This document shows, piece by piece, positions 1-8,670 of a DNA stretch of 64,000 nucleotides (position 1 is its first letter; each line of letters opens with the position of its first letter). The stretch is from CBDCCV01 sp965215025 (GTDB taxonomy: Bacteria > Bacteroidota > Rhodothermia > Rhodothermales > Salinibacteraceae): the NCBI GenBank assembly GCA_965215025.1, contig CBDCCV010000002.1:744001-808000 (forward strand), written 5' to 3'. The translations under genes were made by a program, and so were the position numbers. The notes beneath the pieces are model-generated. The model was not told the DNA's origin. It made no database searches and saw only the letters and a program-made list of their open reading frames with translations.

Positions 1-205
1 TGCGCGCGCGGCCGCCGTTGTAGCCCACGTCGCCCCAGCCGAGGTCATCGGCGAGGATCAGCACGACGTTGGGACGCGGCGCCGCCCCCGTCGCTGCGCC
101 GGGCGCCGCAGCTCTCTGCGCGAGACTGTCTCCCGCCAGCAGCAGGAAGCTCGACACCACCAAAAGCGCCCCTTGCGCGATGAGGGTTGCCGTGAACCGT
201 TTCAT
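1..205 (-). CDS. Sulfatase, N-terminal part only (continues beyond window)
   Basis: Reading leftwards from an ATG at 205, the protein starts with a Sec signal peptide (basic MKRF, a long hydrophobic stretch, then SLAQ). The first strand of the sulfatase fold follows: NVVLILADDLGWGDVG, where the paired Asp residues are metal ligands in this family. The frame is open to the window edge, so the catalytic Cys/Ser box is not visible. It follows another sulfatase and a formylglycine-generating enzyme on the same strand, so it is probably the last visible gene of a sulfated-glycan operon, acting in the periplasm or outside the cell. The family is clear; the substrate cannot be told. Confidence 0.85.
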   Translation of the reverse strand, partial: MKRFTATLIAQGALLVVSSFLLLAGDSLAQRAAAPGAATGAAPRPNVVLILADDLGWGDVGYNGGRAR

Positions 206-315
206 AAGTTGAGTCCTTTCTAAGAAGGAATGCTCCCGCCGCGGGGGCAGTTGCTCGACCTCCCTGCTCCGTGAAAAACAACGGAGCGATTCGCAGAGCC
301 GCGTTCGGCGCGGCC

Positions 316-1716
316 CTACTCTCCAGCGTCGGACCGAGACAGAAGCCGCACGGGCTCGGACGGCATGGATTGAAGGGCCTTTTGCAGCTTGCTCCGCGCC
401 GCCGTAGCCTCCGCGCCGCCTTCTCCCGGCGACATCGGGCGTTTCTCGCGCGGGTCTTCAGCAATGTGGTAGAGGCGGCCGTCGCTATAAAGCTTCCACT
501 CCCGGTCCCACACGAAGCGCGCCTCTGGCGGCCCCTTGACCGGCTTCCAGACCGGCGTCGGCCGGTAGTAGGAGAACAGCCACTCGCGCGCCTGGCCTTC
601 CTCGCCGCGCAACTGCGGCGCGTAGCTGACGCCGTCGAGCGTCACGTCCGGCTTCGGCACGCCCGCAAACGCGGCCAGCGTCGGGAGCACGTCGCTGAAG
701 CCGATCAGGTCGTCGGAGACCTCACCGCTCGGCACGGTGCCCGGCATCCACGCTATCATCGGCACGTGCATGCCCGCCTCGTTGGTTCGGCCCTTGCCGC
801 CCCGGTACGGCTCGCCGTTGACCTCGTACGTCAGCCTGCCATTCGTACCGTTGTCGCTCGTAAAGACGATGAGGGTTCGCCTTTCGATGCCGAGCGCCTC
901 GACCTTGTCCCGAATGCGCCCCACCATCTTGTCGAGGTAGGCGACCATGTCCTTGAAGTTCTGGGGGTCACTCTGGTCGCGGCTTTCGCTGTCCGGCGTC
1001 GGGGGGAGCGGGTTGTGCGGCAGGATCATCGGGTAGTATGCGAAAAACGGTTCATTCTGATGCTCTTCCATGAACCGCAACAGGTAGTTCGTGACGATGG
1101 TCGGCCCGTACTCGTCTTCGCCGAACGTCCGGCGCTCGCCGTTGACGTTGAGTATGGGCTTCCAGTAGCGGCTGCCCCGGGCACGCACGTTCCACAGGAT
1201 CCATTCGTCGAAGCCTGCCCCCCCCGGCAGGCTGCCTCTTCCCTGCCTTTCCTTCTCGTAGCCCTCCCGCCCATAGAGCTGCCACTTGCCGACCGCCACG
1301 GTGGCATAGCCAGCTCGCTGAAATACATGGCCAAACGTCGTAATCTCCGGACTGAGTAGCCCGAAAGCCGTGTAGTTGCGGATGTTGGACTGTCCGCTCA
1401 TGATCTCCACGCGGCTCGGCGTGCAGAGCGGCTGGGAATAGGCGTGGGAGAACTGGAGTCCTTGCTGCGCCATCGCGTCGAGGCGAGGCGTTTCGAAGTC
1501 GCTCTGTGCGTAGGTCCCGAACACCTCCTCGCCCACATCGTCGGCCATGATCAAAATGATATTTGGCCTTTCATGTGCGTCCGCTACGGATGACTGCGAC
1601 GGAGGTCCCGAAGAGGCGCATCCTGCGACTCCCAGCACGGCAAGCGCTATCGCCGAGACGAGAAGTAGCAATGGCCGTGACATGAAAGCCATTCGGGAAC
1701 GGGGAGGAATTGACAT
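316..1716 (-). CDS. Lipoprotein sulfatase of the type I (formylglycine) family
   Basis: A sulfatase of about 465 residues, expected to hydrolyse sulfate esters on a glycan. It has a lipoprotein signal with lipobox GVAGC, then the metal-binding strand NIILIMADDVGEEVFG. The activation box LCTPSRVEIMSG (Cys near residue 98) is C-x-P-S-R, the form oxidised to formylglycine. Further sulfatase features follow (VAVGKWQL, TSDNGTNG, RGGKGRTNEAGMHVPMI). The frame is open up to 1749 and would overlap the upstream FGE gene, whose stop is at 1721. ATG at 1716 is used here; ATG at 1683 would give the tightest lipoprotein signal. The FGE gene directly upstream is likely its maturation enzyme. Confidence 0.92.
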   Translation of the reverse strand: MSIPPRSRMAFMSRPLLLLVSAIALAVLGVAGCASSGPPSQSSVADAHERPNIILIMADDVGEEVFGTYAQSDFETPRLDAMAQQGLQFSHAYSQPLCTPSRVEIMSGQSNIRNYTAFGLLSPEITTFGHVFQRAGYATVAVGKWQLYGREGYEKERQGRGSLPGGAGFDEWILWNVRARGSRYWKPILNVNGERRTFGEDEYGPTIVTNYLLRFMEEHQNEPFFAYYPMILPHNPLPPTPDSESRDQSDPQNFKDMVAYLDKMVGRIRDKVEALGIERRTLIVFTSDNGTNGRLTYEVNGEPYRGGKGRTNEAGMHVPMIAWMPGTVPSGEVSDDLIGFSDVLPTLAAFAGVPKPDVTLDGVSYAPQLRGEEGQAREWLFSYYRPTPVWKPVKGPPEARFVWDREWKLYSDGRLYHIAEDPREKRPMSPGEGGAEATAARSKLQKALQSMPSEPVRLLSRSDAGE

Positions 1717-1720
1717 GGGC

Positions 1721-2689
1721 TCAAGCGTCAGCCGCACAGCGAAAGCCAAGGTTGCCGGTCGAACTGTCCGGCGTGTTCCGGCTGCGGGCGGCTACGCGAT
1801 AACGGTTGCAGTAAGAGCGGTGGCACAGGTAGGACCCTCCCCGCATGACTTTCGCCTGACCAGTCGGCGGACCAGCCGGATTTTCGCGCGGCCCGTCCAC
1901 ATGAAAGTCGGGACTGAACCAGTCGGCGCACCAGTCCCACACATTGCCAGCCATCCCGTAGAGTCCGTATCTATTAGGGGGGAAGGAACCCACAGGAGCC
2001 GTTCCGTGATAGCCGTCTTCTTCCGTATTGTGGCGTGGAAACTCGCCCTGCCAGATGTTGCAGCGGTGCTTGCCCCCCGGCGTCAGTTCGTTGCCCCAGG
2101 GGTACTTCGCCTGCGTCAGGCCGCCGCGCGCGGCGTACTCCCACTCCGCCTCCGTGGGCAGGCGCGTGCCCGTCCATTCGCAGTAGGCAAGGGCGTCGTT
2201 ATGCGAAATGTGCACGACGGGGTGATCTCCGCGGTCATTGATGTGCGATCCCCGGCCAGCGGGGTGCTTCCAGCAGGCCCGCTTGACGGCGCACCACCAG
2301 GGCGCGCCCGGCACTCGCTCGGCCCGCCTGGCCCTCTTCTCGGGGAGAAACTGGTAGAAGACGAATGACCACCCGTACGCCTCGGCCTCGGTTGTGTACC
2401 CCGTCGCTTCGACGAACTCCTCGAACTCGGCGTTGGTGACTGGGTGGGGCGCGATGCAGAAGGAGTCGAGGTGCACTTCTCGCACGGGTCCTTCCCCGTC
2501 GGCAGGAAACCCTTCCTCTGCATCGGTGCCCATCAGGAAGTCTCCCCCTGGAAGATGAACCATCCCTTCGGCGGCAGTCGCTGACGAGGCGCCGGAGGGG
2601 GCGGCTCCTGCCACGCCCCCTCCGCTGCCGCCACGCGCCGGCGCCCTGCCAGCTGCGCAACATGTACCTTTACCGTGGGAAATCACCAT
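1721..2689 (-). CDS. Formylglycine-generating enzyme (FGE/SUMF1 family)
   Basis: A 322-residue FGE-sulfatase domain protein that would convert the Cys of sulfatase C-x-P-x-R boxes to formylglycine. The C-terminal GGSYLCHRSYCNRYR followed by RNTPDSS and GFRCA closely matches the active-site region of human SUMF1. Cys289 and Cys294 have the catalytic C-x4-C spacing. Other family landmarks are MVHLPGGDFLMGTD, RLPTEAEWEYAARGG and GNVWDWCADW. The first 42 residues look poor (Gly/Ala-rich) and Met43 is an alternative start. It lies between susD and two sulfatases on the same strand, so it probably activates those enzymes. A complete active-site pair makes it a genuine FGE rather than one of the many SUMF1-fold proteins of other function. 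Confidence 0.92.
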   Translation of the reverse strand: MVISHGKGTCCAAGRAPARGGSGGGVAGAAPSGASSATAAEGMVHLPGGDFLMGTDAEEGFPADGEGPVREVHLDSFCIAPHPVTNAEFEEFVEATGYTTEAEAYGWSFVFYQFLPEKRARRAERVPGAPWWCAVKRACWKHPAGRGSHINDRGDHPVVHISHNDALAYCEWTGTRLPTEAEWEYAARGGLTQAKYPWGNELTPGGKHRCNIWQGEFPRHNTEEDGYHGTAPVGSFPPNRYGLYGMAGNVWDWCADWFSPDFHVDGPRENPAGPPTGQAKVMRGGSYLCHRSYCNRYRVAARSRNTPDSSTGNLGFRCAADA

Positions 2690-2752
2690 CCAGCTGCTTA
2701 CCCGTAGAAGTATGTTCTAAAGTGCTGGTTGGCCGCGAGGCTATTTTCAGCC

Positions 2753-4288
2753 TCAGTAGCCGGGGTTCTGCTCCAGGCTGGGATTCTGATCCAGCGCCCG
2801 CTGCGGGATGGGGTAGAGATCCAGCTTCGGATCGTACGTGACGCCCGCCTTCTGCGCGTCGTAGCTGTTCTCGACTGCCCACTCCGTTTTCCCCATGCGG
2901 CGAATGTCGTATACGGCCTTGAACTCGAAGAACAGTTCTCTGAAACGCTCCATGAGGATCGCGTGCCGGAGCGATTCTTTCGTCCAGGCGTTGCCTTCTA
3001 GATCTGCACTAGCGTCGAACAGAGGGGCGCCCGCTCTTTCTCGCAGTTCGTTGAGGTAGTTGAAGACCTCCGCGCTGGGACCGCTGATTTCGTTCTCGGC
3101 CTCGGCCAGCATTAGAAAGACGTCCGCGTAGCGAAGCAGCGGAACGTCGGTGTCCCCGTTGCAGCAGTTCTGGTTCGTGTCGATGAACTTGCCCTGCGCG
3201 ATGCCGCGCGGGGGCTCGTAGCGGCCGATGGGATCGTCTGGATCGCCGTACGTAACCAAGTGCTGGCACCCTCTCCAGTGGCAGTACTGGTAGAGGAGCA
3301 GCTCGTTGCGGCGCTCATCTGTGGAGTCGAACTTGGCGTAGAAATCCTCGTGGTAGCCAGCCTTGTACCCCCCCCCACCGCCGACTGAAGAATACCGCGG
3401 GGGCATGTACTGCTTGGCTAGCAGGTTGCCCTGCCCTTGCCCGCCGCTGCCTTCGTAACCGACGGCGAAGATGATCTCTTCGTTCAGCTCGTTGTCCAGC
3501 GCGAAGATGCTTTTCACGTCATCCAGCAACTCGTACGCTCCCGAGTCGACAACTCTCTGCAGCCGCTCTTTAGCCAGCTGCAGCTTGGAATCGTCATTCA
3601 GCGGTTCGCCCGCCATCGTCAGGTAGACTTTGCCCAAGAGCGCGTTGGCCGCCCCCGCGGTGACCCGGCCCAGGTCACCCGCCCCGTCGGGTCCGCCTGC
3701 CTGCCTGCCTGCAGGGAGTGCATCGGCAGCGAACATCAAGTCTTCAACAATAAAGGCATAGATTTCACCAATTGGCGCCCCGGCTTTGTCGAGGCCCTCG
3801 GTGGACTTCGTCGCTTCTTTAGCTAGCGGGACGGATCCCCACAGACGAACGAGGTTGAAATAATGCAATGCCCGGATGAAGCGGACCTCTCCGATCAACG
3901 CATTCTGCTGTTCCTCATCCATGCCGTCAACCTGTGGTATGTTCTCAACAGCCGCACTGGCCGCGTCAATCGCGTTGTAGTGGATAAACCACATGTTGAC
4001 AAGCGAGCCCGAAGTAGCATCGTAGCTGAAGCTGGAAAAAACCCGGTGCTGGTTATTGTTAGCCAGGAGATACGGGTTCGGCATGTTTACCAGTCTCGCC
4101 GCGTGGTGCGAATAACGGCGATTTGGCTTCATCTGAGCATACGTGCCTATGACTGCCGCTTCGGCATCCTGAGGCGTCTCAAAGAAGTTAGACGGCGACA
4201 GCTGCGAAGAGGGCACCTCCTCCAGCGTGTCGCAACCCGCAAGAAGGAATACCGAAAGCAAGAACAGGGGAAGGACTCGTTTTTTCAT
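2753..4288 (-). CDS. SusD/RagB-type glycan-binding outer-membrane lipoprotein
   Basis: A 511-residue SusD-like protein that sits on the outer surface and delivers glycans to its SusC partner. It begins MKKRVLPLFLLSVFLLAGCD, a lipoprotein signal with the Cys at residue 19. It continues with the family's N-terminal helix region (SPSNFFETPQDAEAAVIG) and TPR-like helices (ALHYFNLVRLWG). The C-terminal RagB/SusD domain is present (PLLRYADVFLMLAEAENE; REERFRELFFE-like LMERFRELFFEFKAVYDIRR; ending NPSLEQNPGY). It lies 179 bp downstream of susC and upstream of FGE and sulfatases, so the likely ligand is a sulfated polysaccharide (inferred from neighbours only). Residues 193-205 contain a Gly/Ala-rich insert encoded partly by a GCCT tetranucleotide run near 3697-3713. 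Confidence 0.95.
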   Translation of the reverse strand: MKKRVLPLFLLSVFLLAGCDTLEEVPSSQLSPSNFFETPQDAEAAVIGTYAQMKPNRRYSHHAARLVNMPNPYLLANNNQHRVFSSFSYDATSGSLVNMWFIHYNAIDAASAAVENIPQVDGMDEEQQNALIGEVRFIRALHYFNLVRLWGSVPLAKEATKSTEGLDKAGAPIGEIYAFIVEDLMFAADALPAGRQAGGPDGAGDLGRVTAGAANALLGKVYLTMAGEPLNDDSKLQLAKERLQRVVDSGAYELLDDVKSIFALDNELNEEIIFAVGYEGSGGQGQGNLLAKQYMPPRYSSVGGGGGYKAGYHEDFYAKFDSTDERRNELLLYQYCHWRGCQHLVTYGDPDDPIGRYEPPRGIAQGKFIDTNQNCCNGDTDVPLLRYADVFLMLAEAENEISGPSAEVFNYLNELRERAGAPLFDASADLEGNAWTKESLRHAILMERFRELFFEFKAVYDIRRMGKTEWAVENSYDAQKAGVTYDPKLDLYPIPQRALDQNPSLEQNPGY

Positions 4289-4467
4289 CGGCTCGAAGGC
4301 GGATTAAGGACAGAGTCTGCGGGATTTGATTAGAGCGGCGAGAACGAATTTCCTCATTCCGTCACCCGCTTTTCAGAACAACGCTTTTAGCTTGAGAGAA
4401 CACCGCGACCGACGGCGGGCCAGCGCTTCTGGCGCCGCCACGGCTTGCAACGACTGCCAGACGCGCG

Positions 4468-7400
4468 CTAAAAGCCAAGTCTGGCTCCCAGCGTGAAGGT
4501 TCTGGAGCGCGGATAGGAACCATAGTCCAAGCCCGGCGAGAGGCTGAGAGGCCCGGAACTCACCTCGGGATCGAACCCGCTGTAGCTAGTCAGGGTGTAC
4601 AGGTTCGTGGCCTTGGCATAGAGCCGCAGGTTCTGAAGTTGCGGCAGAAAGCCCGTTGGCACGCGATAGGTCAGAGAGACATTTCTGAGTCGCACGTACG
4701 ATCCGTCTTCTACCAAGACCGAGTTGGGCCGCACCTCGCTACGGTCGGTGCCATAGATGGGATAACGTGGATCATTGTGCTGGTTGTCTTCTGTCCAGCG
4801 ATTCTCGTACCACTCCTGAACTTGGTTAGACCCGGTGTAGCCTGAGCGGAAGAAGGCGTTGTTAAGGTTCATGAGATCATTCCCCACGGTTCCCTGGATG
4901 AAAATACTTAGAGAGAACCTGTGGTAGTTGATGTCATTTGACCAGCCAAAGGTGAAGTCCGGATTAGGGTTACCGATGATTGTCCGGTCTGCCGGCGTAA
5001 TGAGACTATCTCCATTAACGTCCACGTACTTCCAGTGCCCCGGCGCGCTGGCGGCATTTACTACCGGCACGGTCGGTTGGCCATTTTCGTCAAAGTCATC
5101 GGGTTGCAGGAGGCCATCCACCTTATATCCGTAGAAGGCTCCAAATGGCTCTCCTTCTTTTATGAGGTTAGCGGGCGGCCCCAGGATATTCGAGGCTAGC
5201 CCGAAGGGCGGCTGCACCTCCGTTCCCGCCAAGTCAAGGATCTTCGACTTGTTGTGGCTGAAGTTCAGTCCCGAGGTCCAGCGGTACCCTTGCCCATCCA
5301 GTACATCGGCTTCGAGATCGAACTCGATGCCGCGGTTTCGAATGGACCCCACGTTTTGAATGGATTGGAGATACCCGGAAGAGATGGGGATGGGGAGTCT
5401 CATCAATAGGTCGTGAGTGGTCTTGTCGTAGTAGTCGGCTGTCAGGCTCAAACGGTTGTCGAAGAGGCCGAGATCGAGGCCGACATCCAGTTGCTCGGTA
5501 GACTCCCAGCGCAGGTCGCTGTTAGCAAAGCCGCCCGGAGACACCCCCGATACCACGCTGGTACCTAAAGGGTACTGCGTGAAGGCCAGGGTCGCGAGCG
5601 ACCCGTATGGAGGAATCGCTTGGTTCCCTGTGAGCCCGTAGCTCACTCTAAACTTGAGGTTGGAGAGAAAGTCTACATCGTTGAGAAACGGCTCCTCGGA
5701 AGCGCGCCAGGCGAGAGCGCCCGAAGGGAAGAATGCCCACTTGTGGTTCTCTGCAAATTTCGAGGAGGCATCTGCGCGCCCCGTAAGCGTCAACAAGTAG
5801 CGATCCATGAGCCGGTAGTTGGCCCGTGCGTAATAGGAGAGCAATCCTACATCCGACCTGTAAGTGGTGATGTTGTCGTTCAGCCCACCGGCCAAGTTGT
5901 GGACACCCAACTTGTCTGTGGTGAAGTTACTGGCATCAGAGTTGAGAATCTCGGAGGTGACGTCGCGCCAAGACATGCCTGCGGTGGTGTGCAGGCTGTG
6001 GATGTCAGCAAAGCTTCTGTTGAAGTCAAGAAAACTCTCGATGTCGTAGACCTGACGATTGAGGACGTTGTTCTTGCCAGAGATATTATTGTTGAAGCCG
6101 CGCGAGGTGCTTCGCGGATAGAAAAACTCGCGCTCGCTCATTGTGTAGCTCGCTCTCCCGCGCGCTACAATCTTCAGGGGGTCTAGCAGTTGATACTCCG
6201 CCTTCAGCCGGGCATCGTAGCTGCCGTTCTCCGTACGGTCATGCGTGTCCAGGGCTTCAACCAGCGGATTTTTGTACAGGTCTCCTGTTTCAGGATCGAA
6301 CCGTAAGAGCTCTCCCGCGGGGGTTCTGGCTGGAAGCGTAGGGTTAGATTCGAGTGCCTCGAAAATAGGACCGGAACGCGGATAGCTTCCGGTGCTGTTC
6401 TGAATGCGCTGATTGACCACGTAAGAAAAATCGAGGCGTGTGTCGATCGAGAACTCCTCCGACAGGTTGGTGGACATGTTCAACCGCGCCGTCCCACGGC
6501 TAAAGTCCGACGACCTGACGACGCCTGCATCCTTCAAATAACTGGCGGAAACGTAGTACTGCGTCGAAGCATCTCCCCCTCGAACGCCCCCCTCATATCG
6601 TTGCGTCACGGCAGTTCTTGTTAGCAGAGAAAGCCAGTTCGTACCAGCACCGATCTCTTCGGGGGTGTTGCCACCGCCACCATAGGGAAGTTCTTCACCT
6701 TCTCGAGCGGCCAGTTCATTACGCACTTCCGCATACTGTCGCCCCGTCATCGGATCAGGAAGCCCCGAAAGGTCGCTGACTCCCACCTCGGACGTGAAAT
6801 GAATATTGCGCTGTCCTGTTGTACTTCCCGTCTTCGTTTCGATCAGGATCACCCCGTTAGATGCGCGCGAGCCGTAGATGGCCGAAGCCGAAGCATCTTT
6901 GAGTACCTGAACCGACTCGATGTCATCCGGTGAGAGGTTTGCGAGTGCGTTTGTGCCGCTACCTCCCCGAACGGATCCCGAAGCCTCCCCCCCCTCCACT
7001 GGAAAGCCGTCCACCACGACGAGCGGCTCATTGCTTCCGAGTAGAGAGTTCGAACCGCGAATACGCATGCGTGTACCGCCCCCTGGCTCTGCTGAGCTCT
7101 GGACGATGTTGAGACCGGCCACGCGTCCTTGCAGCTTCATGTCGATGGTCTCGGCGGGCACCGCTTCGATTTCATCTGCACTCACAGTCGAAACGGAACC
7201 TGTGAGATCACGTCGCTGCTGTTCCCCGTAGCCAACGACGACGACCTCGTTGAGGCCCGTCGCTTCCTGCTGCATCACGAAGTTCACCGTAGTGGTGCCC
7301 CCTGCCTCCACCTCTACGCCCTGGCGGGTTTCATCTCCGTAGCCGATGAAGGAGGCACGCACCGTATAGGTGCCTGGCTCCACTCCAGAAATCGTATATT

Positions 7401-7602
7401 GACCAGCGGAGTCAGTCACAGCTCCCTGCGCTGCCCCCTCGATCAAGATATTGGCCCCAGGAATAGACTGAGAAGTACCATCTTCGAGGACCCTACCTGT
7501 GAGGGTGCCCGTCTGCGCTGCAGCGGGAGCCGTCAAGCCGGCCATACCGGCCAGCCAAATGAACAGAAAGATCGCGAGGGAGAATCGGGATGACAGCTTC
7601 AT
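4468..7602 (-). CDS. SusC/RagA-type TonB-dependent outer-membrane transporter
   Basis: A 1044-residue TonB-linked porin importing glycan fragments across the outer membrane. It has a signal peptide (residues 1-29, ending AAAQ) and a carboxypeptidase-regulatory-like domain (about 33-105, GTLTGRVLEDG ... GTYTVRASFIGYGDETR). A plug follows (NEVVVVGYGEQQRRDLTGSV; PLVVVDGFPVEGG; ASAIYGSRASNGVILIETK), then the beta-barrel to the C-terminal aromatic residue (LGARLGF). No FecR-type N-terminal signalling domain is seen, so control by an anti-sigma/ECF pair is unlikely. It is the first gene of the minus-strand locus; its upstream region from 7603 contains a palindrome that could be an operator. Confidence 0.96.
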   Translation of the reverse strand: MKLSSRFSLAIFLFIWLAGMAGLTAPAAAQTGTLTGRVLEDGTSQSIPGANILIEGAAQGAVTDSAGQYTISGVEPGTYTVRASFIGYGDETRQGVEVEAGGTTTVNFVMQQEATGLNEVVVVGYGEQQRRDLTGSVSTVSADEIEAVPAETIDMKLQGRVAGLNIVQSSAEPGGGTRMRIRGSNSLLGSNEPLVVVDGFPVEGGEASGSVRGGSGTNALANLSPDDIESVQVLKDASASAIYGSRASNGVILIETKTGSTTGQRNIHFTSEVGVSDLSGLPDPMTGRQYAEVRNELAAREGEELPYGGGGNTPEEIGAGTNWLSLLTRTAVTQRYEGGVRGGDASTQYYVSASYLKDAGVVRSSDFSRGTARLNMSTNLSEEFSIDTRLDFSYVVNQRIQNSTGSYPRSGPIFEALESNPTLPARTPAGELLRFDPETGDLYKNPLVEALDTHDRTENGSYDARLKAEYQLLDPLKIVARGRASYTMSEREFFYPRSTSRGFNNNISGKNNVLNRQVYDIESFLDFNRSFADIHSLHTTAGMSWRDVTSEILNSDASNFTTDKLGVHNLAGGLNDNITTYRSDVGLLSYYARANYRLMDRYLLTLTGRADASSKFAENHKWAFFPSGALAWRASEEPFLNDVDFLSNLKFRVSYGLTGNQAIPPYGSLATLAFTQYPLGTSVVSGVSPGGFANSDLRWESTEQLDVGLDLGLFDNRLSLTADYYDKTTHDLLMRLPIPISSGYLQSIQNVGSIRNRGIEFDLEADVLDGQGYRWTSGLNFSHNKSKILDLAGTEVQPPFGLASNILGPPANLIKEGEPFGAFYGYKVDGLLQPDDFDENGQPTVPVVNAASAPGHWKYVDVNGDSLITPADRTIIGNPNPDFTFGWSNDINYHRFSLSIFIQGTVGNDLMNLNNAFFRSGYTGSNQVQEWYENRWTEDNQHNDPRYPIYGTDRSEVRPNSVLVEDGSYVRLRNVSLTYRVPTGFLPQLQNLRLYAKATNLYTLTSYSGFDPEVSSGPLSLSPGLDYGSYPRSRTFTLGARLGF

Positions 7603-7998
7603 GACTGGCCTTTCGATTAGGCTTCGGAGTGTCGATTGGGCTTCGGGGTGCGAAAGTCAGTTTTTTGGACGAGGACTGTGGGTGGACGAGGACTGCGGGA
7701 AAGTACGCGGCAAAGAAGGCTCACAGCCCTGCGGCTCTGCGTGCGACACCCTGCTCGCACCAGCTATTATGAATTTAACACGTTCTATGTTAAAAAGGTG
7801 CTTCCATGCGTAGCAGCGGACTTTCCGTCCATCAGGGATCTCGACTCGAACAAGCGTTCACTTTTGAAAAATCAATCGACTATCACCCTAACGGTTTACT
7901 TCTCCAATATCAAGGGAATATTAAATATTAGCCTTGTGTGTCTCTGAAATGTGGGTATGGGGGTGTGAGCCGTCCCAAAGCCTGGATGAGTCGTAAAC
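7603..7998. other. Intergenic leader of the susC operon
   Basis: No convincing gene was found here. The part from about 7760 to 7930 is AT-rich compared with the rest of the window, as expected of a promoter region for the minus-strand susC gene. It contains the palindrome listed separately. I could not assign a Bacteroidota-type -33/-7 promoter with confidence. Confidence 0.4.
7775..7793. promoter_or_regulatory. Possible operator: 6-bp palindromic half-sites upstream of susC
   Basis: TTAACA and its reverse complement TGTTAA are separated by 7 bases, in an AT-rich stretch about 170 bp upstream of the susC start. The size fits a dimeric regulator site. No regulator gene adjoins it, so the call rests on symmetry alone. 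Confidence 0.25.
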
Positions 7999-8250
7999 AG
8001 TGGACCTTTTTGGCGTAGGGCTTGTCGAGCGTGGTGTCATTAAGAATGAGTACGTGTTCTTCTCTACGCACGAAACGGCGCGCTTCTTTCCATAAGGCCG
8101 CCGTGAGAGGTCGGCTCTCTCGTGAGAAGGCGCATGAAGGCGTCATGAGCAGGCGCTCTGGGCACGGGCGGCTGGCAGCGCTGCTTCGGTGCAGCTGAAG
8201 ACGCGCTGCGCAGCGAGCAGGAAAGCGATGTAGTCAGCGTCGGTGTTGCT
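7999..8250 (-). pseudogene. Relic of an IS701-like transposase N-terminus
   Basis: Read on the minus strand, three frames together give a transposase-like N-terminus: NTDADYIAFLLAAQRVFSCT from about 8250; then, after a frameshift, PAHDAFMRLLTRE near 8120-8140; then LWKEARRFVRREEHVLILND and TTLDKPYAKKVH down to about 8000. The D-D-T-x-x-D-K-P-Y motif matches the first catalytic Asp region that I recall from IS701-type DDE transposases. The match stops abruptly at 8000 and the rest of the transposase is absent. It is frameshifted and truncated, so certainly inactive. It marks an old insertion between the glycan locus and the ferritin-like genes. Confidence 0.6.
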
Positions 8251-8355
8251 CACTGCGGTTCCTCCATCAATCCGAATGAGTACCGCTGTATCTCTGCGCC
8301 TTCGCTGAACTCCTTGACTTTCTGTCACTAATGAACCTAATTTCATTAGAGAAGC

Positions 8356-8499
8356 TAAGTTAACTCCAGTCGCGGGTTGGGCAAAACCGACGACTTTGAG
8401 CCGGAAACGCGGTTCGATGAGAGTCCGTGAGCGACGCGATTCTCCTTCCAGCTTATTTTCGTCGATTACGGATTTTAACCCGCGACTGAGGTTAAGTTA
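8356..8499. repeat. 144-bp MITE-like element with 23-bp inverted ends
   Basis: Bases 8356-8378 and 8477-8499 are inverted repeats matching at 20 of 23 positions, with an uninterrupted core AGTCGCGGGTT. The 98 bp between them encode nothing recognisable. This is the architecture of a miniature inverted-repeat element or a deleted insertion sequence. It lies next to a transposase relic. No target-site duplication was seen at the edges. Alternative: a large hairpin acting as a transcription terminator. Confidence 0.45.
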
Positions 8500-8581
8500 T
8501 TGGCGAACCTGGTGAGAATGGATGGCCGTTTGGCTTTCAGTTCGCTTCGCTTTATCAGGCTTCCAGATAGTGGAAGGCATC

Positions 8582-8617
8582 TTTTTAGTTAGTAAGCATT
8601 TTTTAGTTAGTAGGCAT
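8582..8617. repeat. 18-bp tandem duplication
   Basis: Two adjacent 18-bp copies (8582-8599 and 8600-8617) differ at one base. They are AT-rich and sit just upstream of the first ferritin-like gene. Confidence 0.8.
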
Positions 8618-8670
8618 GCAGACGGACTCTGCTCGCCACTATCGCTCCACAAGCCATACGCATTTTTGTG

